Assembly (NCBI RefSeq): GCF_900102465.1 | Contig: NZ_FNBW01000001.1 | Location: 557 to 64,556, forward strand | Direction of reading: 5' to 3' | Length of the DNA stretch: 64,000 nt | Source of the DNA: Thalassobaculum litoreum DSM 18839 | GTDB taxonomy: Bacteria > Pseudomonadota > Alphaproteobacteria > Thalassobaculales > Thalassobaculaceae | In this document: positions 9,356-16,869 of the stretch, in pieces | Layout of the letters: every line of letters starts with the position of its first letter | How positions within the stretch are numbered: position 1 is the first letter of the stretch | The notes under the pieces: generated by a model | What the model saw: the letters and a program-made list of their open reading frames with translations, nothing else | The model's database searches: none | What the model was told of the DNA's origin: nothing | Made by a program: the position numbers and the translations under genes

Positions 9356-10657
9356 ATGCGGATCGTGATCGAGGACGGCGTGGCGCCGGAGGCGAATGCC
9401 ATGCTCCAGGCGCTGTACAGCCGGTCGGCGTCGAGCGTCGTCGACCACCTGGCCCGCGTGCAGGAGCGCGGCTTCCGCAAGTTCATGGAAAGCTACTATG
9501 TGGGCTACGGTCACGAATCGATCGGCGACTGCGGCTTCACCACCATCTTCATCGAGGACGTCTCGATCCTGACCTGCAAGGCGGTGCAGGATACCCCGTT
9601 GTATTTCGGCCAGGAGACCTCCACCCGCTATCTCGACTTCTCCGCCCAGGGCTACAGCGACCCGGTGGGATCGTCGGAGTCCGAGGCGGTGATCCGGGGC
9701 TGGCTCGACCTCTATGCCCAGGTCAATGCCGAGACCCTGGTGGAGCTGACCGCCACCCAACCCTGCCCGGACGGGGTGAAGGAGGGGGTCTGGGCGAAGA
9801 CTCTGGAGGCGCGCGCCTTCGACATCGCCCGTGGGTTCCTGCCGGCCGGCATCCATTCCCAGCTCTCCTGGACGACCAACCTGCGCCAGGCGGCCGATCA
9901 TCTGCGCGACCTGGCCGTGCATCCGCTGGCGGAGGCCCGGGACACCGCGGCGAAGATCCTGGCGGAGTTGAAGGAGCGCTATCCGGGGTCGTTCAGCCAC
10001 AAGGACTATCCGGCCCAGTCCGCCTACCGGGCGATGGCGGCGGGCGAGGGGGCGTATTATCGAGGCCAGGAGGATCACCCGGCCTTCGCCTATGTCTGTA
10101 CCGCCGATCGCGCCGGCATCGACATGCTGGACCGGCGGATCTTCACCGACCGGCCGAAATACGAGCCGTTGCCGCGCCGCGCCGGCTCCTACGCCTCGTT
10201 CGAGTGCCAGTTCCTGCTGGATTTCGGCTCGTTCCGCGACATCCAGCGCCACCGCAACGGCTTCTGCGAGATGCCGCTGCTGAGCTGGGCCCACGGCTTT
10301 CATCCCTGGTACCTGGAGAGCCTGCCGGCGGAGACCCGCGCCTCGGTCGAGCCACGCATGGCCGAGCAGCGGGCGGCGGCCGAGAAGCTCGCCACTACCG
10401 ACGAGGAGCGCCAGAATTACCTGCCGCTCGGCCTGCTGGTCCCGTGCCGGGTGGTCTACGATCTTCGGCAGATGGCCTATGTCGCGGAGCTGCGGTCGGG
10501 CAAGACGGTGCACGCCACCCTGCGCACTGTCGCCCATCGGTTGCACGACGCGGTGAAGACCGAATTCCCCTTCGTCGCCCTGCACTGCGATCTCGAGGAC
10601 AGCGAACTCGATGCCCGCCGGGGAACCCAGGATATCAAGCCCGTCGCAAATTCCTGA
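9356..10657 (+). CDS. Tandem-domain ThyX-like (flavin-dependent thymidylate synthase family) protein
   Basis: 433 residues from the ATG at 9356, preceded by AGGGA at 8-nt spacing. That is about twice a normal ThyX (about 220-250). Both halves resemble ThyX. The first has the end of the signature, ETSTRY at 87-92, but DTP where RHR should be. The second has RHR (298-300) but lacks the following S-x-R part. Each half also has the later Arg-containing helix (TNLRQAADHL about 174-183; YDLRQMAYVAEL about 368-379). ThyX makes dTMP from dUMP using methylene-tetrahydrofolate, NADPH and FAD; its active sites form between subunits, so the fused halves might complement each other. Thymidylate synthesis is therefore plausible but unproven. 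It is monocistronic between divergent and downstream genes. Confidence 0.75.
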   Translation: MRIVIEDGVAPEANAMLQALYSRSASSVVDHLARVQERGFRKFMESYYVGYGHESIGDCGFTTIFIEDVSILTCKAVQDTPLYFGQETSTRYLDFSAQGYSDPVGSSESEAVIRGWLDLYAQVNAETLVELTATQPCPDGVKEGVWAKTLEARAFDIARGFLPAGIHSQLSWTTNLRQAADHLRDLAVHPLAEARDTAAKILAELKERYPGSFSHKDYPAQSAYRAMAAGEGAYYRGQEDHPAFAYVCTADRAGIDMLDRRIFTDRPKYEPLPRRAGSYASFECQFLLDFGSFRDIQRHRNGFCEMPLLSWAHGFHPWYLESLPAETRASVEPRMAEQRAAAEKLATTDEERQNYLPLGLLVPCRVVYDLRQMAYVAELRSGKTVHATLRTVAHRLHDAVKTEFPFVALHCDLEDSELDARRGTQDIKPVANS

Positions 10658-10755
10658 ACGACACGCAAAGATAGTGTACGCTCTCCCGGCCGGCTGTCCG
10701 ACCGGTCCAAAGAACCGGCGAACGTCGGAATAACAAGAACCTTCGGGAGGACGAC

Positions 10756-11892
10756 ATGTTCAAGCGTGCAGCGCCGCTGTCGAGCGGACAACCCTCTGAC
10801 TCTGTTTCGAAAACCGGATCCGGCGGTTTCGATCGCCGAAAATTCCTGACCGCCGCGGCGGCCGTGGCGGCGACGACGGCGATGGCGCCCGATGCCTTCG
10901 CCCGCAACTTCGGGCCGAATGCCGACCCGGTGCGCTATCCGGAGCCCGACGTCATCGGCCTCGATCCCCGCTTCAAGTACAAGCTCGGCAATACCCCGAT
11001 CCAGCGGCTCTACACCGGCACGCTCTGGGCCGAGGGCCCTGCCTGGAACGGGGTGGGCCGCTACCTGATCTGGAGCGACATTCCCAATAACGAACAGCTC
11101 CGCTGGGTCGAGGAGGAGGGGCAGGTCACCCGCCGCTTCCGCTATCCTTCGGGCAATTCCAACGGCAACACCTTCGACTATCGCGGCCGGCAGATCGCCT
11201 GCGAGCACGGCAACCGGCGGGTGGTGCGCTACGAATACGACGGGTCGATCACGGTGCTGGCCGACAGCTTCGAGGGTGGTGAGTTCAATGCCCCGAACGA
11301 CGCGGTGGTGCATCCCGACGACGGCTCGATCTGGTTCACCGACCCGGGCTATGGCGGGCTGATGGAATACGAGGGCAACCGGCTCGACACCGGCTCGGTG
11401 CAGCCGAACCGCAAGGAGGCGGTGTACCGGATCGACGCTAATTCCGGCGCGATCACCAAGGTCGCCGACGAGCCGTTCAAGCCGAACGGGCTGTGCTTCT
11501 CCCACGACTACAAGAAGCTGTATGTCGCCGATACGGGCGTGTCGCATTATCCCGAGGCGAAGAGCCAGATCTGGCAGTACGACCTGAACGGCGACACGCT
11601 GTCCAATCCCCGCACCTTCGCCAGCATGGAATGGGAGGGCAGGACGGGCTTCGCCGACGGCATCCGCTGCGACGAGGACGGCAACGTGTGGTCGAGTGCC
11701 GGCTGGGTCGGCGACGGCTATGACGGGGTGCATATCTTCGCCCCGAACGGCGACCGCATCGGCCAGATCAAGCTGCCGGAGATCTGCTCCAACCTGTGCT
11801 TCGGCGGCACCAAGCGGAACCGTCTGTTCATGACCGCCAGCCAGTCGATCTACGCGGTCTATGTGGAGACGCGGGGCGCGCACATCACCTGA
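10756..11892 (+). CDS. Tat-exported SMP-30/gluconolactonase/LRE-family protein
   Basis: 378 residues, start preceded by GGGAGGACGAC. The N-terminus carries a twin-arginine signal, FDRRKFL at about 25-31 followed by an Ala-rich hydrophobic stretch and a likely cleavage near AFA-RN, so the protein should be exported folded to the periplasm. The rest is a six-bladed propeller typical of SMP-30 proteins: EGPAW (about 94-98), FNAPNDAVV (about 176-184), and KPNGLCFS near 245. These include the metal-binding Glu and Asn residues of the family. Family members hydrolyse sugar or aromatic lactones; the substrate here is unknown. It is followed by a 414-bp gap full of palindromes and is probably transcribed alone. 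Confidence 0.88.
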   Translation: MFKRAAPLSSGQPSDSVSKTGSGGFDRRKFLTAAAAVAATTAMAPDAFARNFGPNADPVRYPEPDVIGLDPRFKYKLGNTPIQRLYTGTLWAEGPAWNGVGRYLIWSDIPNNEQLRWVEEEGQVTRRFRYPSGNSNGNTFDYRGRQIACEHGNRRVVRYEYDGSITVLADSFEGGEFNAPNDAVVHPDDGSIWFTDPGYGGLMEYEGNRLDTGSVQPNRKEAVYRIDANSGAITKVADEPFKPNGLCFSHDYKKLYVADTGVSHYPEAKSQIWQYDLNGDTLSNPRTFASMEWEGRTGFADGIRCDEDGNVWSSAGWVGDGYDGVHIFAPNGDRIGQIKLPEICSNLCFGGTKRNRLFMTASQSIYAVYVETRGAHIT

Positions 11893-11914
11893 GGGGGTTA
11901 TTCCTCCCTCCGTC

Positions 11915-12024
11915 GTCATCCCGGGAGCGCCCGGACTTGATCCGGGGGCTGCCCGGGACCCCCGAGGCGTTATGGCTGGGTCCCGGCCGACCTCCGGGTC
12001 GAGCCCGGAAGTCGCCGGGATGAC
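11915..12024. repeat. Long copy of dispersed gtcatcccgg palindrome
   Basis: 110-bp element with outer arms gtcatcccgg and ccgggatgac and inner complementary segments around cgggaccc/gggtcccg. It closely matches the arrangement of the copy at 16748-16860. REP-like, non-coding, after the SMP-30 gene. Confidence 0.75.
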
Positions 12025-12069
12025 GGGAAAGGAAAGGGCGAGGCGGATCACCGCCGCTCTTCCGCACGA

Positions 12070-12177
12070 CCCGGCCTTGTGCCGGGGCAAGGCCAGAAGC
12101 TCGCGCGGTGCTTCCGATCGTGCCCGGGTTTCACGGCCCGTCACCGACCCTGGCGGTTACCCCGGCACAAGGTCGGG
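12070..12177. repeat. Inverted repeat with 18-nt arms
   Basis: Left arm cccggccttgtgccgggg (12070-12087) and right arm ccccggcacaaggtcggg (12160-12177) are complementary at 17 of 18 positions and enclose 72 bp. The arm sequence differs from the gtcatcccgg family. It could be a second REP-like family or a transcription barrier. Confidence 0.6.
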
Positions 12178-12306
12178 GAGCGGTTGATGGGGGCCGCGGG
12201 TGAATGGGGAGGGGGCCACATACCTTCAATCCCGCCGTTGCGTCCGGCCGTCCTTCGGTCCCATGCTGTGGGCAATAAACAAAAAACACCCATGGGAGGA
12301 ACGTGC

Positions 12307-13845
12307 ATGGCTTCGCCGAGGAGTGTCTACGAGCTCTTGCAGCAAGGTGCCGGCAGCGACCCGGCGATCGGGGCGCCCGGCCGGGGAGACCTGAGCTATG
12401 CCGGCCTGCGCGACCTGGTGGAGGCGACCGGCCGGGCGCTGGCCGGAGCCGGGATCGGCCCGGGCGACCGGGTCGGCATCGTGCTGGCGAACGGTCCGGC
12501 CATGGCCACCTGCTTCCTCGCCGTCGCCGCCCATGCGACCGCCGCCCCGCTGAACCCGGGCTACCGCGCGGACGAGTTCGACTTCTACATCTCCGACCTG
12601 AAGGCCAAGGCGGTGATTGTCGCCGCCGGAGAGGACACGCCCGCCCGCGCCGTGGCGGAGAAGCACGGGGCCACGGTCATCGACCTGACCGAGGACGACA
12701 GCGGCCCGGCCGGCAGCTTCATGCTGGATGTGGGCGGCTCGTTGCCCGACGCCGCCCCGCCGGCCGATCCGGGGGACACTGCCCTGGTGCTGCACACCTC
12801 CGGCACCACCTCGAGGCCGAAGATCGTGCCGCTGTCCGGCGCCAACCTGGCGGCTTCGGCCGGACACATCGCCACCTCCCTGGCGCTGAAGCGGACCGAC
12901 CGTTGCCTCAACATCATGCCGCTGTTCCACATCCACGGGCTGATGGCGGCGGTCAGCGCCTCGATGCGCGCCGGCGCCTCGGTCCATTGCGCGCCGGGCT
13001 TCAATGCCCTGCGGGTCTTCCAGCAGTTCGAGGAGGTGCGGCCGACCTGGTACACGGCGGTGCCGACCATGCATCAGGCGATCCTCGGCCGCGCGGCGCG
13101 CAACAGGGAGGTCATCGACGGCCTGAAGCTGCGCTTCATCCGCTCGTCCTCCTCCTCGCTGCCGCCGCAGGTGATGGCCGAGCTTGAGTCCGTGTTCGGC
13201 TGTCCGGTGATCGAGAGCTACGGCATGACGGAGGCCTCGCACCAGATGTCCTCCAACCCGCTGCCGCCGGCAGACCGCAAGCCGGGCACCGTCGGCATCG
13301 CCGCCGGCCCGGAGATCCGGCTGATGGACGCGGACGGCCGCTTCGCCGCACCGGGCGAGGCGGGGGAGATCGTGATCCGCGGCCCCAACGTCACCGCCGG
13401 CTACGAGAACAACCCCAAGGCCAATGCCGAGAACTTCCCCGACGATCCGGATGGCGGGGCGCGCTGGTTCCGCACCGGCGACGAGGGCCGGCTCGACGCC
13501 GACGGCTATCTCTCCATCACCGGCCGGCTGAAGGAGATCATCAACCGCGGCGGCGAGAAGATCGCGCCGCGCGAGGTCGACGAGGTGCTGATGGATCACG
13601 ACGCTGTGGCCCAGGCGGTCACCTTCGCCGTCGCCCATCCCAAGCTCGGCGAGGAGGTCGGCGCCGCCGTCGTCCTGGGCGAGGGCAAGAGCGCCAGCGA
13701 ACAGGAGCTGAAGGAGTTCGTCTCCGCCCGGCTGGCGGACTTCAAGGTGCCGCGCAAGCTGGTCATCCTGGACGAGATCCCGAAGGGGGCGACCGGCAAG
13801 CTGCAGCGCATCGGTCTGGCCAAGAAGCTCGGGTTGGAGGACTAG
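12307..13845 (+). CDS. AMP-dependent acyl-CoA synthetase, similar to oxalyl-CoA synthetase (AAE3/Pcs60)
   Basis: 512 residues from the ATG at 12307 with GGGAGGAACGTGC before it. It is an ANL-superfamily enzyme: the P-loop is LHTSGTTSRPK, the A5 motif YGMTEASHQMSS, the A7 motif WFRTGDEG, the A8 motif GRLKEIINRGGEKI, and the catalytic lysine is in PKGATGKLQR near the C-terminus. The pattern NPGYRADEFDFYISDLKAKA, the PLFHIHGLMAA segment and EASHQMSSNPLP match what I recall of plant/yeast oxalyl-CoA synthetases, so oxalate or another short dicarboxylate is a reasonable substrate guess. The PanE-family gene starts 2 bp after the stop, so they form an operon. Confidence 0.88.
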   Translation: MASPRSVYELLQQGAGSDPAIGAPGRGDLSYAGLRDLVEATGRALAGAGIGPGDRVGIVLANGPAMATCFLAVAAHATAAPLNPGYRADEFDFYISDLKAKAVIVAAGEDTPARAVAEKHGATVIDLTEDDSGPAGSFMLDVGGSLPDAAPPADPGDTALVLHTSGTTSRPKIVPLSGANLAASAGHIATSLALKRTDRCLNIMPLFHIHGLMAAVSASMRAGASVHCAPGFNALRVFQQFEEVRPTWYTAVPTMHQAILGRAARNREVIDGLKLRFIRSSSSSLPPQVMAELESVFGCPVIESYGMTEASHQMSSNPLPPADRKPGTVGIAAGPEIRLMDADGRFAAPGEAGEIVIRGPNVTAGYENNPKANAENFPDDPDGGARWFRTGDEGRLDADGYLSITGRLKEIINRGGEKIAPREVDEVLMDHDAVAQAVTFAVAHPKLGEEVGAAVVLGEGKSASEQELKEFVSARLADFKVPRKLVILDEIPKGATGKLQRIGLAKKLGLED

Positions 13846-13847
13846 GC

Positions 13848-14822
13848 ATGCGGGTCTGCATCTACGGCGCCGGGGCGATCGGCGGGTTTCTCGGCGTGGC
13901 CCTGGCCCGGGCCGGCTGCGAGGTCAGCCTCGTCGCCCGCGGCCCGCACCTGGCGGCGATCAGGGAGAACGGCCTCACCCTGCTGCAGGACGGACAGCGG
14001 GAGACGGTGCGCCTGAATGCCTCGGAGGATCCGGCGGAGCTCGGCCCGCAGGACCATGTGATCGTCGCGCTGAAGGCTCATTCGGTGCCGGCGGTGGCCG
14101 AGAAGATGACGGCACTGTTCCATGACGGCACATCGGTGGTGACGGCGGTCAACGGCGTGCCCTGGTGGTATTTTCACGGGCTCGGCGGCGATCTGGAGGG
14201 CACGCGGCTGGAGAGCGTCGATCCGGGCGGGGTGCAGTGGGACACGCTCGGCCCCGAGCGCGCGATCGGCTGCGTGGTCTATCCGGCCTGCGAGATCGAG
14301 GAGCCGGGGGTGATCACCCATCAGGACGGCGACCGCTTCACCCTGGGCGAGCCGTCGGGCGAGAAGACCGAGCGGGTGCAGGCGCTGTCTGAGGCGATGC
14401 GGGCGGGCGGGCTGAAGGCCCCGGTGCGGCCGCGCATCCGCGACGAGATCTGGGTGAAGCTCTGGGGCAACCTGTCCTTCAACCCGATCAGCGCGCTGAC
14501 CGGCGCCACGCTCGAGCAGATCTGCCGCGATCCCGAGACCCGCGCCGTCGCCCGGGCGATGATGGTCGAGGGCCAGACGGTGGGCGAGGCCCTGGGCGTG
14601 AAGTTCGCCATCGACGTGGACAAGCGGATCGCCGGCGCCGAGGCGGTGGGGGCGCACAAGACCTCCATGCTTCAGGACCTGGAGCGCGGCCGGGCGATGG
14701 AGATCGATGCCCTGGTCGCTTCCGTCCAGGAACTCGGGCGCCTGACCGGCGTGGCGACACCGACCATCGACTTGGTGCTCGGCATGGTGAAGATGCGCGG
14801 CCGCACCGCCGGGTGCTACTGA
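13848..14822 (+). CDS. 2-dehydropantoate 2-reductase family (PanE/ApbA) NADP-dependent reductase
   Basis: 324 residues, starting 2 bp after the acyl-CoA synthetase stop with GGAGGAC as ribosome binding site. The N-terminal Rossmann motif GAGAIGGFLG (7-16) binds NADP; the C-terminal helical domain has KLWGNLSFNPISALTG and KTSMLQDLERGRAMEID, the conserved Lys and Glu regions of ketopantoate reductases. PanE makes pantoate for coenzyme A. Many paralogues in this family act on other 2-oxo acids, and pairing with an acyl-CoA ligase suggests a catabolic rather than a pantothenate role, so no gene symbol is given. Confidence 0.82.
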   Translation: MRVCIYGAGAIGGFLGVALARAGCEVSLVARGPHLAAIRENGLTLLQDGQRETVRLNASEDPAELGPQDHVIVALKAHSVPAVAEKMTALFHDGTSVVTAVNGVPWWYFHGLGGDLEGTRLESVDPGGVQWDTLGPERAIGCVVYPACEIEEPGVITHQDGDRFTLGEPSGEKTERVQALSEAMRAGGLKAPVRPRIRDEIWVKLWGNLSFNPISALTGATLEQICRDPETRAVARAMMVEGQTVGEALGVKFAIDVDKRIAGAEAVGAHKTSMLQDLERGRAMEIDALVASVQELGRLTGVATPTIDLVLGMVKMRGRTAGCY

Positions 14823-14850
14823 GCGGACCTTTCCGGCATCCAATCCGCAC

Positions 14851-14878
14851 CGTCATCCCGGCGCTCGCCGGGATGACG
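14851..14878. repeat. Short perfect copy of gtcatcccgg palindrome
   Basis: Perfect hairpin with 12-bp arms (cgtcatcccggc and gccgggatgacg) and a gctc loop, 28 nt after the PanE-family gene stop. No T-run follows, so it looks like a REP element rather than an intrinsic terminator, though it could stabilise the 3' end of the operon mRNA. Confidence 0.8.
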
Positions 14879-14997
14879 TGGTGGTGATGTGCGCGTGACA
14901 AACCACACGAAAAAATTGTTTCCGCGTTTACCGAATCTTTAGACCGTCCGGCGATACTCCGCTCAGAACAACACAGAAGTCTTCAGGAGGACGTCAT

Positions 14998-15321
14998 ATG
15001 GCGATCAGCGGTATCGGTGCCGGCACCGGGTTGGGCTCCCAGGGTCTGAGCCAACTTCAGGGGCTGCAGGCGAGCCAGACGCTCGGCACCGGCCAGGCCG
15101 GCGGTCAGGGCGGCACTCAGGCCACCCAGCAGGCTGGTGGCCAGGGCACGCGGATCCAGGGTCCGACCCAGTCCTCCGCCGCGACCAACATCACGCCTAC
15201 CGCGGTGGAAGAGACCGAGACGGGCAATACCCGCACCGCCCAGACCGCATCGTCCACCGCGACGCCGCCGGCCCCGCCGGCCGATTCGGGCCGCGGCCAG
15301 CTTCTCGACATCTCCGCCTGA
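14998..15321 (+). CDS. Small Gln/Gly/Thr/Ala-rich hypothetical protein
   Basis: 107 residues, not recognised. It has a strong ribosome binding site (AGGAGGACGTCAT-ATG) and an AT-rich likely promoter region at 14890-14960, so it is probably a real gene despite low complexity. The first half is dominated by G, Q, L and T (GLGSQGLSQLQGLQAS); the second by T, P and A, ending GRGQLLDISA. There is no signal peptide, no membrane helix and no cysteine. It is probably disordered. It lies alone between the PanE-family gene and the M20 peptidase. The GC-rich composition of the window makes low-complexity frames common, but position, start signal and coding strand agree. Confidence 0.6.
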   Translation: MAISGIGAGTGLGSQGLSQLQGLQASQTLGTGQAGGQGGTQATQQAGGQGTRIQGPTQSSAATNITPTAVEETETGNTRTAQTASSTATPPAPPADSGRGQLLDISA

Positions 15322-15361
15322 TACGCATTCGAATTCCCCGGCTTGCGCGCTAGCCGCGCAC

Positions 15362-15411
15362 CGTACGATCCTTCGGTCCGTTCCCCTCCCAAACGGCCGA
15401 AGGATCGTACG
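15362..15411 (+). promoter_or_regulatory. Hairpin occluding the ribosome binding site of the M20 peptidase gene
   Basis: Perfect 15-nt inverted repeat: cgtacgatccttcgg (15362-15376) and ccgaaggatcgtacg (15397-15411). A ccg/cgg pair lies inside it after a one-base bulge. The right arm ends directly at the ATG at 15412 and contains the only good Shine-Dalgarno match (aagga, 15400-15404). As RNA it would form an 18-bp stem that hides the start site. As DNA it could be an operator for a dimeric regulator. I cannot tell which. Confidence 0.6.
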
Positions 15412-16719
15412 ATGACCGCCTCCGCTCCCGGAAAACTCGACCCTGACCTCGCCAAGCGCATCTCCGATGCGGTTGACGCCGCATTCGATTCCCAGATCGA
15501 GTTCACCAAGGAGCTGGTCTCCCGTCCGTCCATCCGCGGCCAGGAGCACCTCGCCCAGGACCTCATGGCCTCGGCCATGGCCAAGCGCGGCTATGCCGTC
15601 GATCGCTGGCTGGTCCGCGAGGACGACATCAAGCATCACGAAGGCTTCTCGCCGATCAAGGTCGACTACGCCAACGCCTGGAACGTCGTCGGCACCCACC
15701 GCCCGCGCAATGAGACCGGCCGCTCCCTTGTGCTGAACGGCCATGTGGACGTGGTGCCTGAGGGGCCGCTCGACATGTGGACCAGCCCGCCCTACCAGCC
15801 GCGCATCGACGGTGACTGGATGTACGGCCGCGGGGCCGGCGACATGAAGGCCGGCGTCGTCTCCAACATGTTCGCGCTCGACGCGCTGAAGGCCGCCGGG
15901 GTTCAGCCGGCCGGCCGGGTGCATCTGGAAAGCGTCTGCGAGGAGGAGAGCACCGGCAACGGCGCGCTGGCCACCTTGGTGCGCGGCTACACCGCCGATG
16001 CCTGCCTGATCAGCGAGCCGTCCTCCGGTCATGTGAACCGGGCCGTCATGGGCGTGACCTGGTTCCGCGTGCATGTACGCGGCTTCCCGGTCCATGTCGC
16101 CACCGCCGGCAGCGGCTCCAACGCCATCATGGCCGCCTACGACCTGATGAAGGATCTGAAGGAGCTGGAGGCGCGCTGGAACGCCAAGAAGGGCGATACA
16201 AAGAACTACAAGGACGCCAAGCATCCCGTGAACCTGAACATCGGCAAGATCGAGGGCGGCGACTGGGCCTCTTCGGTGCCGGCCTGGTGCACCTTCGACT
16301 GCCGGGTGTCCTATTTCCCGGGCTTCAAGCCGCAGGAGATGGCGCGCGACATCGAGGACACGATCCGCAAGGCCTCGGCCAACCATCCGTTCCTGTCGAA
16401 CAGCCCGCCGGATGTCGAGTTCAACGGCTTCTTCACCGAGGGCTACGACCTGGAGCCGGGCAGCGACGCCGAGTTGACGCTCGCCCGCCAGCACGAGGCG
16501 GTGTCCGGCAAGCCGCTGGAAGAGCGGATCGCCACCGCCTATATCGATAGCCGGGTCTTCGTGCTCTACGCGGGCATCCCCTGCCTGGTCTACGGCGCCC
16601 ATGCGGAGAACGTACACGGCTTCGACGAGCGGGTGAGCATCGAGTCGATCCGCGAGTCGACCAAGGCCATCGCCCTGTTCATCGCCGACTGGTGCGGCAC
16701 GGAGCCGGTGGCGGCGTAG
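15412..16719 (+). CDS. M20-family metallopeptidase (ArgE/DapE/ACY1/CPG2 type)
   Basis: 435 residues from the ATG at 15412. Zinc-binding and catalytic motifs are complete: GHVDVVP (metal His and adjacent catalytic Asp), GRGAGDMKAG (bridging Asp), EEESTGN (general-base Glu and metal Glu), CLISEP (metal Glu region) and a C-terminal ENVHGFDERV His. The inserted dimerisation domain lies at about 205-320. It should hydrolyse an N-acyl amino acid, a succinyl-diaminopimelate-like amide or a small peptide in the cytoplasm; the family alone does not fix the substrate. A strong inverted repeat at 15362-15411 overlaps its ribosome binding site. A long REP-like element follows the gene. Confidence 0.9.
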   Translation: MTASAPGKLDPDLAKRISDAVDAAFDSQIEFTKELVSRPSIRGQEHLAQDLMASAMAKRGYAVDRWLVREDDIKHHEGFSPIKVDYANAWNVVGTHRPRNETGRSLVLNGHVDVVPEGPLDMWTSPPYQPRIDGDWMYGRGAGDMKAGVVSNMFALDALKAAGVQPAGRVHLESVCEEESTGNGALATLVRGYTADACLISEPSSGHVNRAVMGVTWFRVHVRGFPVHVATAGSGSNAIMAAYDLMKDLKELEARWNAKKGDTKNYKDAKHPVNLNIGKIEGGDWASSVPAWCTFDCRVSYFPGFKPQEMARDIEDTIRKASANHPFLSNSPPDVEFNGFFTEGYDLEPGSDAELTLARQHEAVSGKPLEERIATAYIDSRVFVLYAGIPCLVYGAHAENVHGFDERVSIESIRESTKAIALFIADWCGTEPVAA

Positions 16720-16747
16720 GGGCAACTAACGCTCTCTAAAAAAACTT

Positions 16748-16860
16748 GTCATCCCGGCGAGGCTCGGGCTCGACCCGGGGCTCGGCCGGGACCCAATGCC
16801 CACCGCCACGGCTGGGTCCCGGGTAGCTCCCGGATCAGGTCGGGGCGCTCCCGGGATGGC
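16748..16860. repeat. Long copy of dispersed gtcatcccgg palindrome
   Basis: 113-bp element with outer arms gtcatcccgg and cccgggatggc, inner segments cgggaccca and tgggtcccg, and a short central spacer. It has the same layout as 11915-12024. It sits between the convergent M20 peptidase and hybrid oxidoreductase genes and may also limit read-through. Confidence 0.75.
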
Positions 16861-16869
16861 GGATCGGGG

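Larger units (their letters stand above)
11893..12306. other. 414-bp intergenic region filled with palindromic repeats
   Basis: No gene is supported here. The first part holds a long copy of the gtcatcccgg palindrome (11915-12024). The second holds a separate inverted repeat with 18-nt arms at 12070-12087 and 12160-12177. The final part has the ribosome binding site (GGGAGG) of the acyl-CoA synthetase. Open frames crossing the region on both strands are spurious. Confidence 0.6.

Noticed and set aside
9281-10585. 434-residue minus-strand frame opposite the ThyX-like gene
   Set aside because: Antisense shadow in GC-rich DNA: the composition is typical of reversed coding frames and the plus-strand gene has recognisable motifs.
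10477-12144. 555-residue minus-strand frame covering the SMP-30 gene and the palindromes
   Set aside because: It crosses non-coding palindromes and an intergenic gap and has no domain; the plus-strand Tat signal and propeller motifs are convincing.
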